From positions 1 through 12,549 of the forward strand of contig JAFGXK010000245.1 of NCBI GenBank assembly GCA_016936695.1: a DNA stretch of 12,549 nt, read 5' to 3'. Below, one piece after another: positions 1 to 7,169 of the stretch. How positions within the stretch are numbered: position 1 is the first letter of the stretch; every line of letters starts with the position of its first letter. The notes beneath the pieces are model-generated. The model did no database searches, was not told the DNA's origin, and saw only the letters and a program-made list of their open reading frames with translations. Position numbers and translations under genes: made by a program. This stretch comes from Bacteroidales bacterium (GTDB taxonomy: Bacteria > Bacteroidota > Bacteroidia > Bacteroidales > VadinHA17).

Positions 1-98
1 AGAAGACAGAAGACAGAAGACGGAAGACGGAAGACGGAAGACGGAAGACGGAAGACGGAAGACGGAAGACGGAAGATAAAATATAAAAGATAAAAGTG
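1..98. repeat. Heptanucleotide tandem array 1, in the leader of the KDG kinase gene
   Basis: Fourteen consecutive 7-bp units are seen with no indel. They are AGAAGAC x3 (1-21), GGAAGAC x7 (22-70), GGAAGAT (71-77), then the drifted units AAAATAT, AAAAGAT and AAAAGTG (78-98). The last unit ends exactly at the base before the ATG at 99. The array may continue left of the window. The inner GAAGA core is nearly constant, while the first and last bases change in blocks. The strand upstream of the gene is almost entirely purine. Nothing else, such as a clear promoter or ribosome binding site, is seen in these 98 bases. The role is unknown. It resembles the short tandemly repeated heptamers described in cyanobacteria, but relatedness is not implied. 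Confidence 0.95.
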
Positions 99-1130
99 AT
101 GAAGATTGTTACTTTCGGAGAGATAATGTTAAGGCTCGCTACTCCTGAACACCAGCGGTTTACGCAGGTTGTATCGTTAAATGCCTCTTTCGGAGGAGGT
201 GAGGCAAATGTGGCGGTATCACTGGCTAATTACGGCCTTGATGCTGATTTTGTAACGCGTCTGCCCCTGAATGACATCGGGGAGGCTGCAGTGCTTGAAC
301 TGAGAAAGTACAATGTCGGAACATCCAATATTGTACGAGGAGGGGAGAGGGTTGGCATTTATTTCCTTGAAACAGGTTCGGTGGCCAGGCCGAGCAAGGT
401 GATTTATGACCGTTCCAATTCTTCAATTGCGGAGATCGGACCTGGAATGATCGACTGGGAGAAAATCCTGGACGGAGCCGGATGGTTTCACTGGACAGGC
501 ATCACTCCTGCAATATCAGAAGGGGCTGCTAGTGAGTGCCTTACGGCTGTAACAACGGCGAGAAGAAAGGGAATAACCGTATCATGCGACCTTAATTACA
601 GGAAGAACCTGTGGAAGTGGGGGAAGAAGGCGGGTGAGGTGATGCCGGAGCTTGTTTCGGCATGCGACATAATACTGGGAAATGAGGAGGATGCCGATAA
701 GGTGTTTGGCATCAGGCCCGGGTCGGCCGATGTTGCCACCGGAAATGTTAAAGGCTCCGATTATGAGTCAGTCTGCAGGCAGCTTATGGAGAAGTTCCCG
801 AATGCAAAAAAAGTGATAATAACCCTTCGTGGCTCGATAAATGCAGATCATAACACCTGGTCCGGGATTCTTTTCGACGGCACAACGTTGTATGAGGCTC
901 CTGTTTACCAGATCACCCATATTGTCGACAGGGTCGGAGGTGGTGATTCGTTTATGGGAGGTCTGATCTACGGACTTATAACCTATTCCGGTAATGATCG
1001 CAAAGCCCTTGAATTTGCTGTAGCTGCATCGTGCCTGAAACATACAATACACGGTGATTTCAACCTCGTTTCTGTTGCGGAGGTTGAACAGCTCATGAAG
1101 GGTGATGCCTCAGGAAGAGTGGTACGTTAA
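99..1130 (+). CDS. kdgK: PfkB-family sugar kinase, probably 2-keto-3-deoxygluconate kinase
   Basis: This is a cytoplasmic ribokinase/PfkB-family kinase of 343 residues, the usual length for KDG kinases. It probably phosphorylates 2-keto-3-deoxygluconate to KDPG with ATP. The N-terminal substrate motif GGGEANVAVSLA lies at about residues 32-43. DLNYRKNLW (about 164-172) is typical of KDG kinases. The anion-hole motif GGGD is at 280-283, with D283 as the expected catalytic base. The ATG at 99 is preferred over the adjacent in-frame GTG at 96, which lies in the last heptad of the upstream repeat. The gene converges on the enolase-superfamily dehydratase gene, and a sugar-acid dehydratase would yield a 2-keto-3-deoxy acid, which supports the assignment. 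The two stop codons overlap. Other PfkB substrates, such as a different keto-deoxy sugar acid, cannot be excluded. Confidence 0.85.
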   Translation: MKIVTFGEIMLRLATPEHQRFTQVVSLNASFGGGEANVAVSLANYGLDADFVTRLPLNDIGEAAVLELRKYNVGTSNIVRGGERVGIYFLETGSVARPSKVIYDRSNSSIAEIGPGMIDWEKILDGAGWFHWTGITPAISEGAASECLTAVTTARRKGITVSCDLNYRKNLWKWGKKAGEVMPELVSACDIILGNEEDADKVFGIRPGSADVATGNVKGSDYESVCRQLMEKFPNAKKVIITLRGSINADHNTWSGILFDGTTLYEAPVYQITHIVDRVGGGDSFMGGLIYGLITYSGNDRKALEFAVAASCLKHTIHGDFNLVSVAEVEQLMKGDASGRVVR

Positions 1131-2611
1131 CTCCACAGCCTGTCGTGCGAACGCTTGTCGTCCCATTCAGGGGTTGGTTCAAAGAATCCCTTTGCCCTTG
1201 GATGAAGATGCTTCTTAACTTCTTCCTCATTCAGTTCGATTCCCAGTCCGGGAGAGTCGAGAGGCACGTTGGCAAATCCTTTTGTTACCATAGGCTGTGA
1301 GCCGGTCATTTTGACCAGGCTTTCCCACCAGGGAGTGTCCACACTGTGATGTTCGAGCGAAAGGAAGTTCTGTGTTGCCGCCGCACAATGCACATTAGCC
1401 ATGAAGCATACCGGAGTTCCGGCCATATGCATGGCCATCGCCACACCGCATTCCTCCGCATAATCGCCGATGCGTTTTGTTTCAAGCAGTCCGCCCGAGG
1501 TCGCAAGGTCGGGATGGATAATGTCAACGGCACGTGTATCGAGAAGAGGTTTGAATCCTCCCTTAAGCATGTATATGTCTTCTCCTGTGCAGGTTGGAGT
1601 TTCAAGCGCATTGGAAACTGTAAGCCATTGTTCGGTGTAGAACCATGGCACCATATCCTCGAGCCATGCAAGTCTGTATTTCTCCATTGTCCTGCCGAAA
1701 CGGATCGAATTATTTACGTCGAAATGTCCGAAGTGATCGGCGCACAGAGGCATTTCGTATCCAACTGCATTCCTCACCTGTTCAACATATTCTGCAAGTC
1801 CCTCGAGACCTTTGTCGGTTATCTGCACCTGTGTGAACGGATGAAGGGTATTGCCGTATCCCATGTAGGTCCTGAGGTCGTACTGACCTACCGCACCGTC
1901 CCAGAATTTGTTGTTTACCAGAGAATCGGGCTGATTGGCAACCACATGAATGCCAAGATCCATTTTAAGCCAGGTGAAGCCCTGGACATCCACCCTTTTT
2001 TTCATGGTCTCGGCGAAAGCAGCCGGGTCTTTTGCTCCGGGGGTATCGGCATAGAGTCTCACTTTATCGCGGTATCTGCCTCCCAGCAGCTGCCAGGCAG
2101 GTACGCCGTAGGCCTTGCCGCACAGATCCCAGAGTGCCATTTCGACCGCGCAGACACCTCCGCCCTGGCGGCCATGGTAGCCATACTGCCTGATTATCTT
2201 GAATATCATTTCGACGTTGCAGGGGTTGAGACCAAGGATTCTGCTTTTCAGCATCAGGGCATACCGTTCGTCTGCTCCGTCCCTCACTTCTCCGAGCCCG
2301 TAAATACCCTGGTTGGTGTCGATACGGATTATGGCGGTACGCCCAACGTTACCTACAACGGCGACTCGCATATCGGTTATCTTAAGGTCGGATGGACTGG
2401 AAGCGCGATTCACCTTAGAGGTTGTCTGTGCGATTGTGTCTTCAATGGACAAATGCATCAATCCTCCAAGAGCGATGCCTCCAAGAGCGCTCTTTTTAAT
2501 AAAATCGCGCCTGCTGTTTGATGGTCCTTTTTTTTCTTCATGCTTCCCGGCAGGAACGACATTTTCCATCTGTCTGTTCTGTTCCTTAATATCTCTGATT
2601 ATATTTTTCAT
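1127..2611 (-). CDS. Tat-exported enolase-superfamily sugar-acid dehydratase (mandelate racemase / galactonate-mannonate dehydratase type)
   Basis: The protein is predicted to dehydrate an aldonate or uronate-derived acid to a 2-keto-3-deoxy acid. Positions below count from the ATG at 2611 (494 aa). A twin-arginine motif SRRDFIKK (33-40) is followed by the hydrophobic stretch ALGGIALGGLMHL, so export, or membrane anchoring by that stretch, is predicted. The N-terminal capping domain covers about 75-190. The barrel carries KMD (216-218), the ligand region ADHFGH (D292), WLED (E318) and TGED (E344). HPDLATSGG follows at 366-374, with the likely catalytic H395 in MHMAGTP. The DHFGH plus WLED pattern resembles galactonate/mannonate dehydratases, but the exact substrate is not readable. 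Start choice is uncertain: the ATG at 2569 has a better Shine-Dalgarno (AAGGA), and the GTG at 2650 lies inside the heptad array and is unlikely. The gene is probably co-transcribed with the RraA-like gene upstream. Confidence 0.85.
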   Translation of the reverse strand: MKNIIRDIKEQNRQMENVVPAGKHEEKKGPSNSRRDFIKKSALGGIALGGLMHLSIEDTIAQTTSKVNRASSPSDLKITDMRVAVVGNVGRTAIIRIDTNQGIYGLGEVRDGADERYALMLKSRILGLNPCNVEMIFKIIRQYGYHGRQGGGVCAVEMALWDLCGKAYGVPAWQLLGGRYRDKVRLYADTPGAKDPAAFAETMKKRVDVQGFTWLKMDLGIHVVANQPDSLVNNKFWDGAVGQYDLRTYMGYGNTLHPFTQVQITDKGLEGLAEYVEQVRNAVGYEMPLCADHFGHFDVNNSIRFGRTMEKYRLAWLEDMVPWFYTEQWLTVSNALETPTCTGEDIYMLKGGFKPLLDTRAVDIIHPDLATSGGLLETKRIGDYAEECGVAMAMHMAGTPVCFMANVHCAAATQNFLSLEHHSVDTPWWESLVKMTGSQPMVTKGFANVPLDSPGLGIELNEEEVKKHLHPRAKGFFEPTPEWDDKRSHDRLWS

Positions 2612-2636
2612 TTTAAGTATTTTATCTGTTTTTTCC

Positions 2637-2734
2637 AAATCACAAATCACAAATCACAAATCACAAATCAAAAATCACAAATCACAAATCACGCCTCACG
2701 CCTCAAGCCTCAGACCTCAGACCTAACGCCTCAC
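2637..2734. repeat. Heptanucleotide tandem array 2, between the RraA-like and dehydratase genes
   Basis: Fourteen 7-bp units run without an indel. On the plus strand they are AAATCAC x4, AAATCAA, AAATCAC x3, then GCCTCAC, GCCTCAA, GCCTCAG, ACCTCAG, ACCTAAC and GCCTCAC. The core TCA at unit positions 4-6 is kept in 13 of 14 units, while the flanks switch in blocks. On the coding (minus) strand this puts TGA every 7 bp, so stops fall in all three frames. The final unit contains the stop codon of the RraA-like gene (2731-2733). The array lies upstream of the dehydratase start, as array 1 lies upstream of the kinase gene. Its function is unknown. Confidence 0.95.
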
Positions 2735-3663
2735 CAGTTCCTCTCCCTGAAGTAGTTATCAAGTTCCGTTTTGGTCATTGGCAGTTTACCGGGATAATTA
2801 TTAAGCCAGTTCATAAAGTCTTTTCTTATCTCATCGCTCCACTGGCTGTCTATTTCTCCGGGTTTGTACTTTCCTTCCCTCAGTCGCAGGTGTCCGAACT
2901 CATCTCTCAGGGCGGTAACCTCTGCTGTGATAACCAGCTCCTCCACCAGGTGAGCAGGGATGAATATTACACCGAATTTCTTTGCAAGCACCACATCACC
3001 GGGAAGGACCACGGCCCTTCCGACACGAATGGGCGCATTGATCGATACAAGACTCATCTGGGTTAAATAAGAGGGATCGACGCCCTTTATCCAACCGTTG
3101 AATCCCTTTATTTCCTCGAGTCCTTCCTGGTCTCTAATCGAGCCGTAGAAAATGACGCCTCTTTTTGATTTGGCATAAATGGAATTTCCCAGGTTATCGC
3201 CTATAAGGGTTCCATCGACGATTTTCCCATAGCTGTCGGCAACATAGACGTCACCATCAACCAGCACATCAATGGGCCATGAGTTTGTGCCACCCTGCTG
3301 TGCCCGGTTTTCGGCCTTTCCCTTCTCTTTGATATATTTCTCAAGATCGGGTCTGAGCGGCATATATTGTGCCGTAACCACACGCCCGGTCATAGGCTCA
3401 TCGGGATGTATCACCTGCCAGTCGCTTTCGAACTGGTTGTGATAGCCCCTGTTGCGAAGGACCCCCCAGGCTTCTTCGATCGAGATATTCTTCAGTCTTT
3501 CGAGGATTGCATCTGAAACCTTAGGCCGTCCGTCGGGAAGACGTTCCCCTTTCCATTCGGGAGTCAGGGCTTTGATGTATTCGGGTGTTGAACCCACATT
3601 CTGTGACGTGGCGGCTACAGCGATCAGGAGAAAGGCTGCAGAAAAAATAGAAAGCTTCTTCAT
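2731..3663 (-). CDS. Secreted RraA-like / HMG-aldolase-like protein
   Basis: This 310-residue protein has a Sec signal peptide (MKKLS, then a hydrophobic core to about residue 18, with probable cleavage after AATS). It is therefore predicted to be outside the cytoplasm, unlike classical RraA. The RraA/HMG-CHA aldolase fold spans about residues 50-255. It shows GDVYVADSYGK (137-147), GDNLGNSIYAK (155-165), GSIRD with R177 and D178 as the expected substrate and metal residues, and VLPGDVV (219-225). The family's usual Asp a few residues after PGD is replaced by Lys (AKKFGVIFIP). Family members are either class II pyruvate aldolases or the RNase E inhibitor RraA, and older databases call them dimethylmenaquinone methyltransferase. 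With a signal peptide and a sugar-acid dehydratase neighbour, a lyase or aldolase acting on a 2-keto acid is the better inference. The approximately 55-residue C-terminal tail is of unknown role. Confidence 0.8.
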   Translation of the reverse strand: MKKLSIFSAAFLLIAVAATSQNVGSTPEYIKALTPEWKGERLPDGRPKVSDAILERLKNISIEEAWGVLRNRGYHNQFESDWQVIHPDEPMTGRVVTAQYMPLRPDLEKYIKEKGKAENRAQQGGTNSWPIDVLVDGDVYVADSYGKIVDGTLIGDNLGNSIYAKSKRGVIFYGSIRDQEGLEEIKGFNGWIKGVDPSYLTQMSLVSINAPIRVGRAVVLPGDVVLAKKFGVIFIPAHLVEELVITAEVTALRDEFGHLRLREGKYKPGEIDSQWSDEIRKDFMNWLNNYPGKLPMTKTELDNYFRERNW

Positions 3664-3811
3664 GGGCAGGTAGTTTTAATTGTTCAGATAAAAATAGCAA
3701 ATTTCGTTTTATACAGTGTAATGCAAGCAGTATAATAAAAAATGATAAGAAAATTCATATATTTCCTTTCCCAAATTAATGTAATCCGATAAATTATTAA
3801 CCTGAAAAGAT
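3664..3811. promoter_or_regulatory. Divergent intergenic region between the RraA-like and GH88 genes
   Basis: This AT-rich 148-bp stretch lies between two divergent start codons, so it should hold promoters for both the RraA-dehydratase pair and the GH88 gene. On the minus strand there are two near matches, each with one mismatch, to the Bacteroidota -7 box TAnnTTTG: TTAATTTG and GAAATTTG. On the plus strand I see no convincing box. No clear operator palindrome was found. The promoter role is inferred from gene layout. Confidence 0.4.
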
Positions 3812-5008
3812 ATGAACATTAAACTGATCACTGCCGGAATGATAATTTCAATTATTCTTTCTTCCTGTACCAGGGAAAAGCCTATTGACAAAGTAATTGA
3901 CGAATCGCTTGCCTTTGCGGGTGAACAATACACACTTATGTCGGATGTGATGAATGATAAGCCCGGTCAGCTACCGCGGACTCTTAATGAAAAGGGTGAG
4001 TTCATTACTGCCGGTCCGGGTTGGTGGACAAGCGGTTTTTTCCCGGGAAGCCTGTGGTATCTGTATGAGAATACAAAAGATCAGAAATTCAGGGATGCTG
4101 CTGCCGAAATGACGGCAAGGATTGAAAATGAAAAATTCAACAAGGGAACCCACGATCTCGGGTTTATGCTGTTCTGCAGCTTCGGAAACGGATTACGGAT
4201 CACAGGAGAGGAGAGCTATAAGGAAGTTCTTATGACGGGAGCAGGGTCGCTGAGCACCCGTTTCAGACCTGTTATAGGATGTATTCAGTCGTGGGGAAGC
4301 AGGGCCGGCTGGCAATGTCCGGTTATTATTGACAATATGATGAACCTGGAGCTGCTGCTGTGGGCTTTCGAAAATTCTGGTGATTCCTCGTTCTACAATA
4401 TAGCCGTAAAACATTCGGATACAACGATAAAAAATCATTTCAGGGCCGATAACAGTTCATACCATGTTGTTTCGTACGACACCATTACGGGTGCTGTCGA
4501 AGTGAAGCAGACCCATCAGGGAGCCGCGGATGAGTCGGCCTGGGCGCGTGGTCAGGTTTGGGGATTGTACGGATATACGGTGATGTACAGTATGACAGGT
4601 CTTGATAGATATCTCAGTCAGGCGACGAAAATTGCAGACTTTCTTATAAATCATCCGAATATGCCGGAGGACAAGGTTCCTTACTGGGATTTTGATGCTC
4701 CCGGCATTCCGGAAGCCAAAAGAGATGCTTCTGCTGCAGCAATAATGGCCTCGGCCCTGATTGAGCTTAGCCGCTATGCAGAAGCAGAGTCGTCGGCAAG
4801 GTATCTGGCTGTTGCAGAGAGGCAGATAAGGACTCTCTCATCGCCGGAATACAGGGCGGAAGCCGGAGAGAACGGAAATTTCATACTGAAGCATTGTGTC
4901 GGTCATCTCCCGGGGAACAGCGAAGTTGACGTTCCGCTGACATACGCAGATTACTACTTTATTGAAGCTTTGCTCAGATTAAAGAATTATTTGCCGCCTG
5001 CCCGCTAA
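3812..5008 (+). CDS. GH88 unsaturated glucuronyl hydrolase, lipoprotein
   Basis: This 398-residue glycoside hydrolase family 88 enzyme removes the 4,5-unsaturated uronate left at the non-reducing end of oligosaccharides by polysaccharide lyases. Cleavage proceeds by hydration of the double bond and gives 5-keto-4-deoxyuronate. The signal peptide ends in the lipobox LSSC (Cys19), so the protein is predicted to be membrane-anchored. Visible family motifs are GWWTSGFFPGSLW (70-82), HDLGF with D115, IDNMMN with D174 (these two Asp match the known catalytic pair), ESAWARGQVWGLYGY (241-255), YWDFDAP (291-297) and RDASAAAI (304-311). Length is normal for the family. The KDG kinase nearby fits downstream use of the product, but KduI and KduD are absent from the window. 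GH105 is the main alternative, and the HDLGF/IDNMMN context favours GH88. The parent polysaccharide cannot be told. Confidence 0.9.
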   Translation: MNIKLITAGMIISIILSSCTREKPIDKVIDESLAFAGEQYTLMSDVMNDKPGQLPRTLNEKGEFITAGPGWWTSGFFPGSLWYLYENTKDQKFRDAAAEMTARIENEKFNKGTHDLGFMLFCSFGNGLRITGEESYKEVLMTGAGSLSTRFRPVIGCIQSWGSRAGWQCPVIIDNMMNLELLLWAFENSGDSSFYNIAVKHSDTTIKNHFRADNSSYHVVSYDTITGAVEVKQTHQGAADESAWARGQVWGLYGYTVMYSMTGLDRYLSQATKIADFLINHPNMPEDKVPYWDFDAPGIPEAKRDASAAAIMASALIELSRYAEAESSARYLAVAERQIRTLSSPEYRAEAGENGNFILKHCVGHLPGNSEVDVPLTYADYYFIEALLRLKNYLPPAR

Positions 5009-5010
5009 AA

Positions 5011-6045
5011 CTAAAAGTCGATCATGGCCTTCATTACCCCATCGTGATAGCCGTCAACAAGATCGAAGGCTTCCTTTGCCCTTTCAAAGCGAAAACGGTG
5101 GGTAGCCATATTACTGACATCAATGGTTCCGTCGGCCATCATGCTGATGGAGTCCTCCACGCAGTTCACCTGTCTTCTGATGAACTGAATTGAAATTTCC
5201 TTTCGTCTTGTTTTGTCGACATCCAGTGTCCACTTGTTGAATTCGGGAATTCCCACAATTACAAGCCGGCCTCCGGGTTTCAGAACCTCCACAGCCTGGT
5301 TGACCGCATCCTGCTGGCCGCAGCATTCGAACACGAGGTCGAGGCCATAAGGTTTGGCATGCAGAATGTCTTTTACAATATCTTTTTTCTGCGGGTTTCC
5401 GGTCCAAAAAACTTTTTCCTTTTCTGCAATTGCCAGTCTGCTATCAATTAAGTCGGTAACAAATATTGACGACGGGTGTTTCGGTTTAACTGCCAGCATA
5501 ACGCTCATTCCAATAGGACCAAAACCAAAAATTGCAATATCCTTATTATCAATGAGTCCTGCTTTTTTTACTGAATAGACGCCTATTGAGAGGGGTTCGG
5601 AGATTGCTCCATGATCGGCGCTCAGGTTTGAGGGAAGCGGAAAGCAGCTGTTTTCCGGCATTAAGATATACTCTGAGAGAGCGCCCTCGGCTTGTCCGGG
5701 GCATCCCAGGAATTTCAGCCTGCGGCAGGTATGCTGCCTTCCTGCCATGCACTGATCGCAGGTTCCGCACCACATCGCAGGTTCGACGGCAATGATATCA
5801 CCCTTTTTTACCCGTTTTACGGCCGGTCCGGTCTCAACCACCATGCCTGCACATTCATGTCCTACAGTAAAGGGATATCTGACCACCTGCGATCCGATCC
5901 GGCCGGAGACATAGTAGTGGATATCCGATCCGCATATTCCCAGTACAAGAAGTTTAATCTTCACATCATGAGCACCCCTGATCACAGGGTCAGGAACTTC
6001 CCGCATCTCCATCTGCCGGATACCGGTGAGCATCATTGCCTTCAT
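5011..6045 (-). CDS. Zinc-dependent medium-chain dehydrogenase, sorbitol/iditol dehydrogenase-like
   Basis: This cytoplasmic MDR-superfamily enzyme has 344 residues, the normal length. It is predicted to oxidise a secondary hydroxyl of a polyol, sugar or sugar acid with NAD(P). Catalytic zinc ligands are C38 (GICGSD), H63 and E64 (GHECAG), with E150 in SEPLS as the likely further ligand. The structural zinc lobe is complete, with C93, C96, C99 and C107. The Rossmann motif is GFGPIG (174-179), and D198 at the end of the following strand suggests preference for NAD. The closest styles are L-iditol/xylitol dehydrogenase, galactitol-1-phosphate dehydrogenase and L-galactonate 5-dehydrogenase, and sequence reading alone does not separate them. 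It converges on the GH88 gene, with 2 bp between stops, and diverges from the downstream PfkB kinase. A -7-like box TATATTTG lies just upstream. Confidence 0.85.
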   Translation of the reverse strand: MKAMMLTGIRQMEMREVPDPVIRGAHDVKIKLLVLGICGSDIHYYVSGRIGSQVVRYPFTVGHECAGMVVETGPAVKRVKKGDIIAVEPAMWCGTCDQCMAGRQHTCRRLKFLGCPGQAEGALSEYILMPENSCFPLPSNLSADHGAISEPLSIGVYSVKKAGLIDNKDIAIFGFGPIGMSVMLAVKPKHPSSIFVTDLIDSRLAIAEKEKVFWTGNPQKKDIVKDILHAKPYGLDLVFECCGQQDAVNQAVEVLKPGGRLVIVGIPEFNKWTLDVDKTRRKEISIQFIRRQVNCVEDSISMMADGTIDVSNMATHRFRFERAKEAFDLVDGYHDGVMKAMIDF

Positions 6046-6067
6046 AATCAGCCGTGGTTTCTTTCGT

Positions 6068-6075
6068 CAAATATA
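6068..6075 (-). promoter_or_regulatory. Putative Bacteroidota -7 promoter element for the sorbitol-dehydrogenase-like gene
   Basis: On the minus strand TATATTTG exactly matches the Bacteroidota consensus TAnnTTTG. It ends 22 bp upstream of the ATG at 6045, which leaves room for a short 5' leader. No clear TTTG -33 element is seen at the usual spacing. The rest of the divergent region (6046-6178) is AT-rich, and no clean box for the rightward kinase gene was found. Confidence 0.4.
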
Positions 6076-6178
6076 TATTATTACCGGAGCATGTTTGACA
6101 GACAAGGTTAATTTTTTGTATATTCACTACCTGACACATAGAAAATAATTCAGTGTAAATGCTTATACCCCAAAGATT

Positions 6179-7108
6179 ATGCGAAAGATATTCGGAATAG
6201 GAGAGACCGTTCTCGACATTATTTTCAAGAACGACCAGCCGCAGGCTGCAAAGCCGGGAGGGGCGATGCTCAACAGTCTGGTTTCGCTTGGAAGGGCAGG
6301 ACTTCCGGTTCATTTCATAAGTGAATATGCGGATGATGATGTGGGCGGCCTCATTGATTCCTTTCTTGGTTTAAACGGAGTTGATACATCGCATGTTCAT
6401 CATTATAAGGACGGTAAGACCAAGCTGGCCCTGGCTTTTCTGAATGAGAAGAACGATGCAGCATACACCTTCTATGAAAAGTATCCTGAAAACAGGCTTG
6501 ACATAGAATTTCCTTCGACAGGGAAAAATAAAATTGTGCTGTTGGAATCGATTTATTCAATAACCGCTGATATCAGGGAGAAATTCGTCAAATTCATCAG
6601 TGAAGCATATGATAGCGGATCAATTGTGATCTATGATCCGAACTTCAGGAGCGCCCACCTTCATGAGCTCGACCGTCTGAAACCACTCATCGTTGAAAAC
6701 ATGTCGATGGCCAGCCTGGTAAGGGGATCAGATGAAGATTTCCTGAATATCTTCGGAACTTCAGGTCCTGATGAAGCCTGGGAGGCAGTCAGAAGCCACT
6801 GCAAATGCCTTGTTTACACTGCGAATGCAGAAGGTGTATTTGTAAGGACGGAAGCTTACCGCGGAAGTTTTCCTGTTAAAAAAATAACACCGGTAAGTAC
6901 GATAGGGGCAGGGGATAATTTCAATGCCGGAATGATGGCTTCGATGTATTTCAACAAGGTAACTGCTGAAATGCTTACAACTATGGGAGAGGGCCTGTGG
7001 AAAGCGGTTGTTACCACCGGTGTTGATTTCGCCTCTGAAGTATGTATAAGTTATGAAAACTATATTTCTGAAGGATTTGCTGAGAAGCTGAAGACTTTCC
7101 TTACATAG
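6179..7108 (+). CDS. PfkB-family carbohydrate kinase, fructokinase-like
   Basis: This 309-residue ribokinase/PfkB-family kinase probably phosphorylates a ketose or related sugar with ATP in the cytoplasm. It shows FGIGETVLDII at the N-terminus (about 5-15), the substrate-side glycines KPGGAMLNSLVSLGRAG (25-41), YDPNFR (152-157) and the anion-hole motif TIGAGDNFNAG (241-251), with D246 as catalytic base. It is clearly distinct from the KDG kinase in this window: shorter, with PGGAMLN in place of GGEANVA and no RKNLW. Its gene is separate from the minus-strand cluster but faces it. It could supply the phosphorylated ketose that the aldolases and the SorE-like enzyme would use. Fructose is the default substrate for the subfamily, and the true one is unknown. 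Confidence 0.8.
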   Translation: MRKIFGIGETVLDIIFKNDQPQAAKPGGAMLNSLVSLGRAGLPVHFISEYADDDVGGLIDSFLGLNGVDTSHVHHYKDGKTKLALAFLNEKNDAAYTFYEKYPENRLDIEFPSTGKNKIVLLESIYSITADIREKFVKFISEAYDSGSIVIYDPNFRSAHLHELDRLKPLIVENMSMASLVRGSDEDFLNIFGTSGPDEAWEAVRSHCKCLVYTANAEGVFVRTEAYRGSFPVKKITPVSTIGAGDNFNAGMMASMYFNKVTAEMLTTMGEGLWKAVVTTGVDFASEVCISYENYISEGFAEKLKTFLT

Positions 7109-7125
7109 TATTCATTGCATTCAAA

Positions 7126-7157
7126 TGACAGGTGTTTTACTTCTGCCAGCCCTGTCA
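7126..7157. terminator. Possible bidirectional stem-loop between convergent genes
   Basis: A perfect 7-bp inverted repeat (TGACAGG at 7126-7132 and CCTGTCA at 7151-7157) with an 18-nt loop sits between the stops of the PfkB kinase and the SorE-like gene. No long T-run follows on either strand, so an intrinsic terminator is only a weak proposal. Confidence 0.25.
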
Positions 7158-7169
7158 GTCAATTTCATT

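Noticed and set aside
1..98. CRISPR array or phage attachment site for the heptad repeats
   Set aside because: There are no spacers, the unit is only 7 bp and directly tandem, and no cas gene or integrase is near. The same reasoning applies to 2637-2734.
1346..2521. 391-codon open frame on the plus strand
   Set aside because: It lies entirely antisense to the dehydratase gene, whose product carries all the expected catalytic motifs. The antisense translation has no recognisable domain and is rich in Cys and His, as expected of a shadow frame.
2612..2650. GTG start at 2650 for the dehydratase
   Set aside because: The codon is part of a GTGATTT heptad, and the added residues are partly repeat-encoded. 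An ATG at 2611 or 2569 is more credible.
3664..3811. Riboswitch or small RNA in the divergent region
   Set aside because: The stretch is AT-rich without a strong GC stem or a known riboswitch core, and promoters for two divergent genes explain its presence.
6179..7108. Sulfofructose kinase or a sulfoquinovose pathway, because a PfkB kinase lies near aldolases and dehydrogenases
   Set aside because: No sulfoquinovosidase, SQ isomerase or sulfolactaldehyde reductase is present, and the SDR and MDR enzymes look like sorbitol/sorbose phosphate enzymes.
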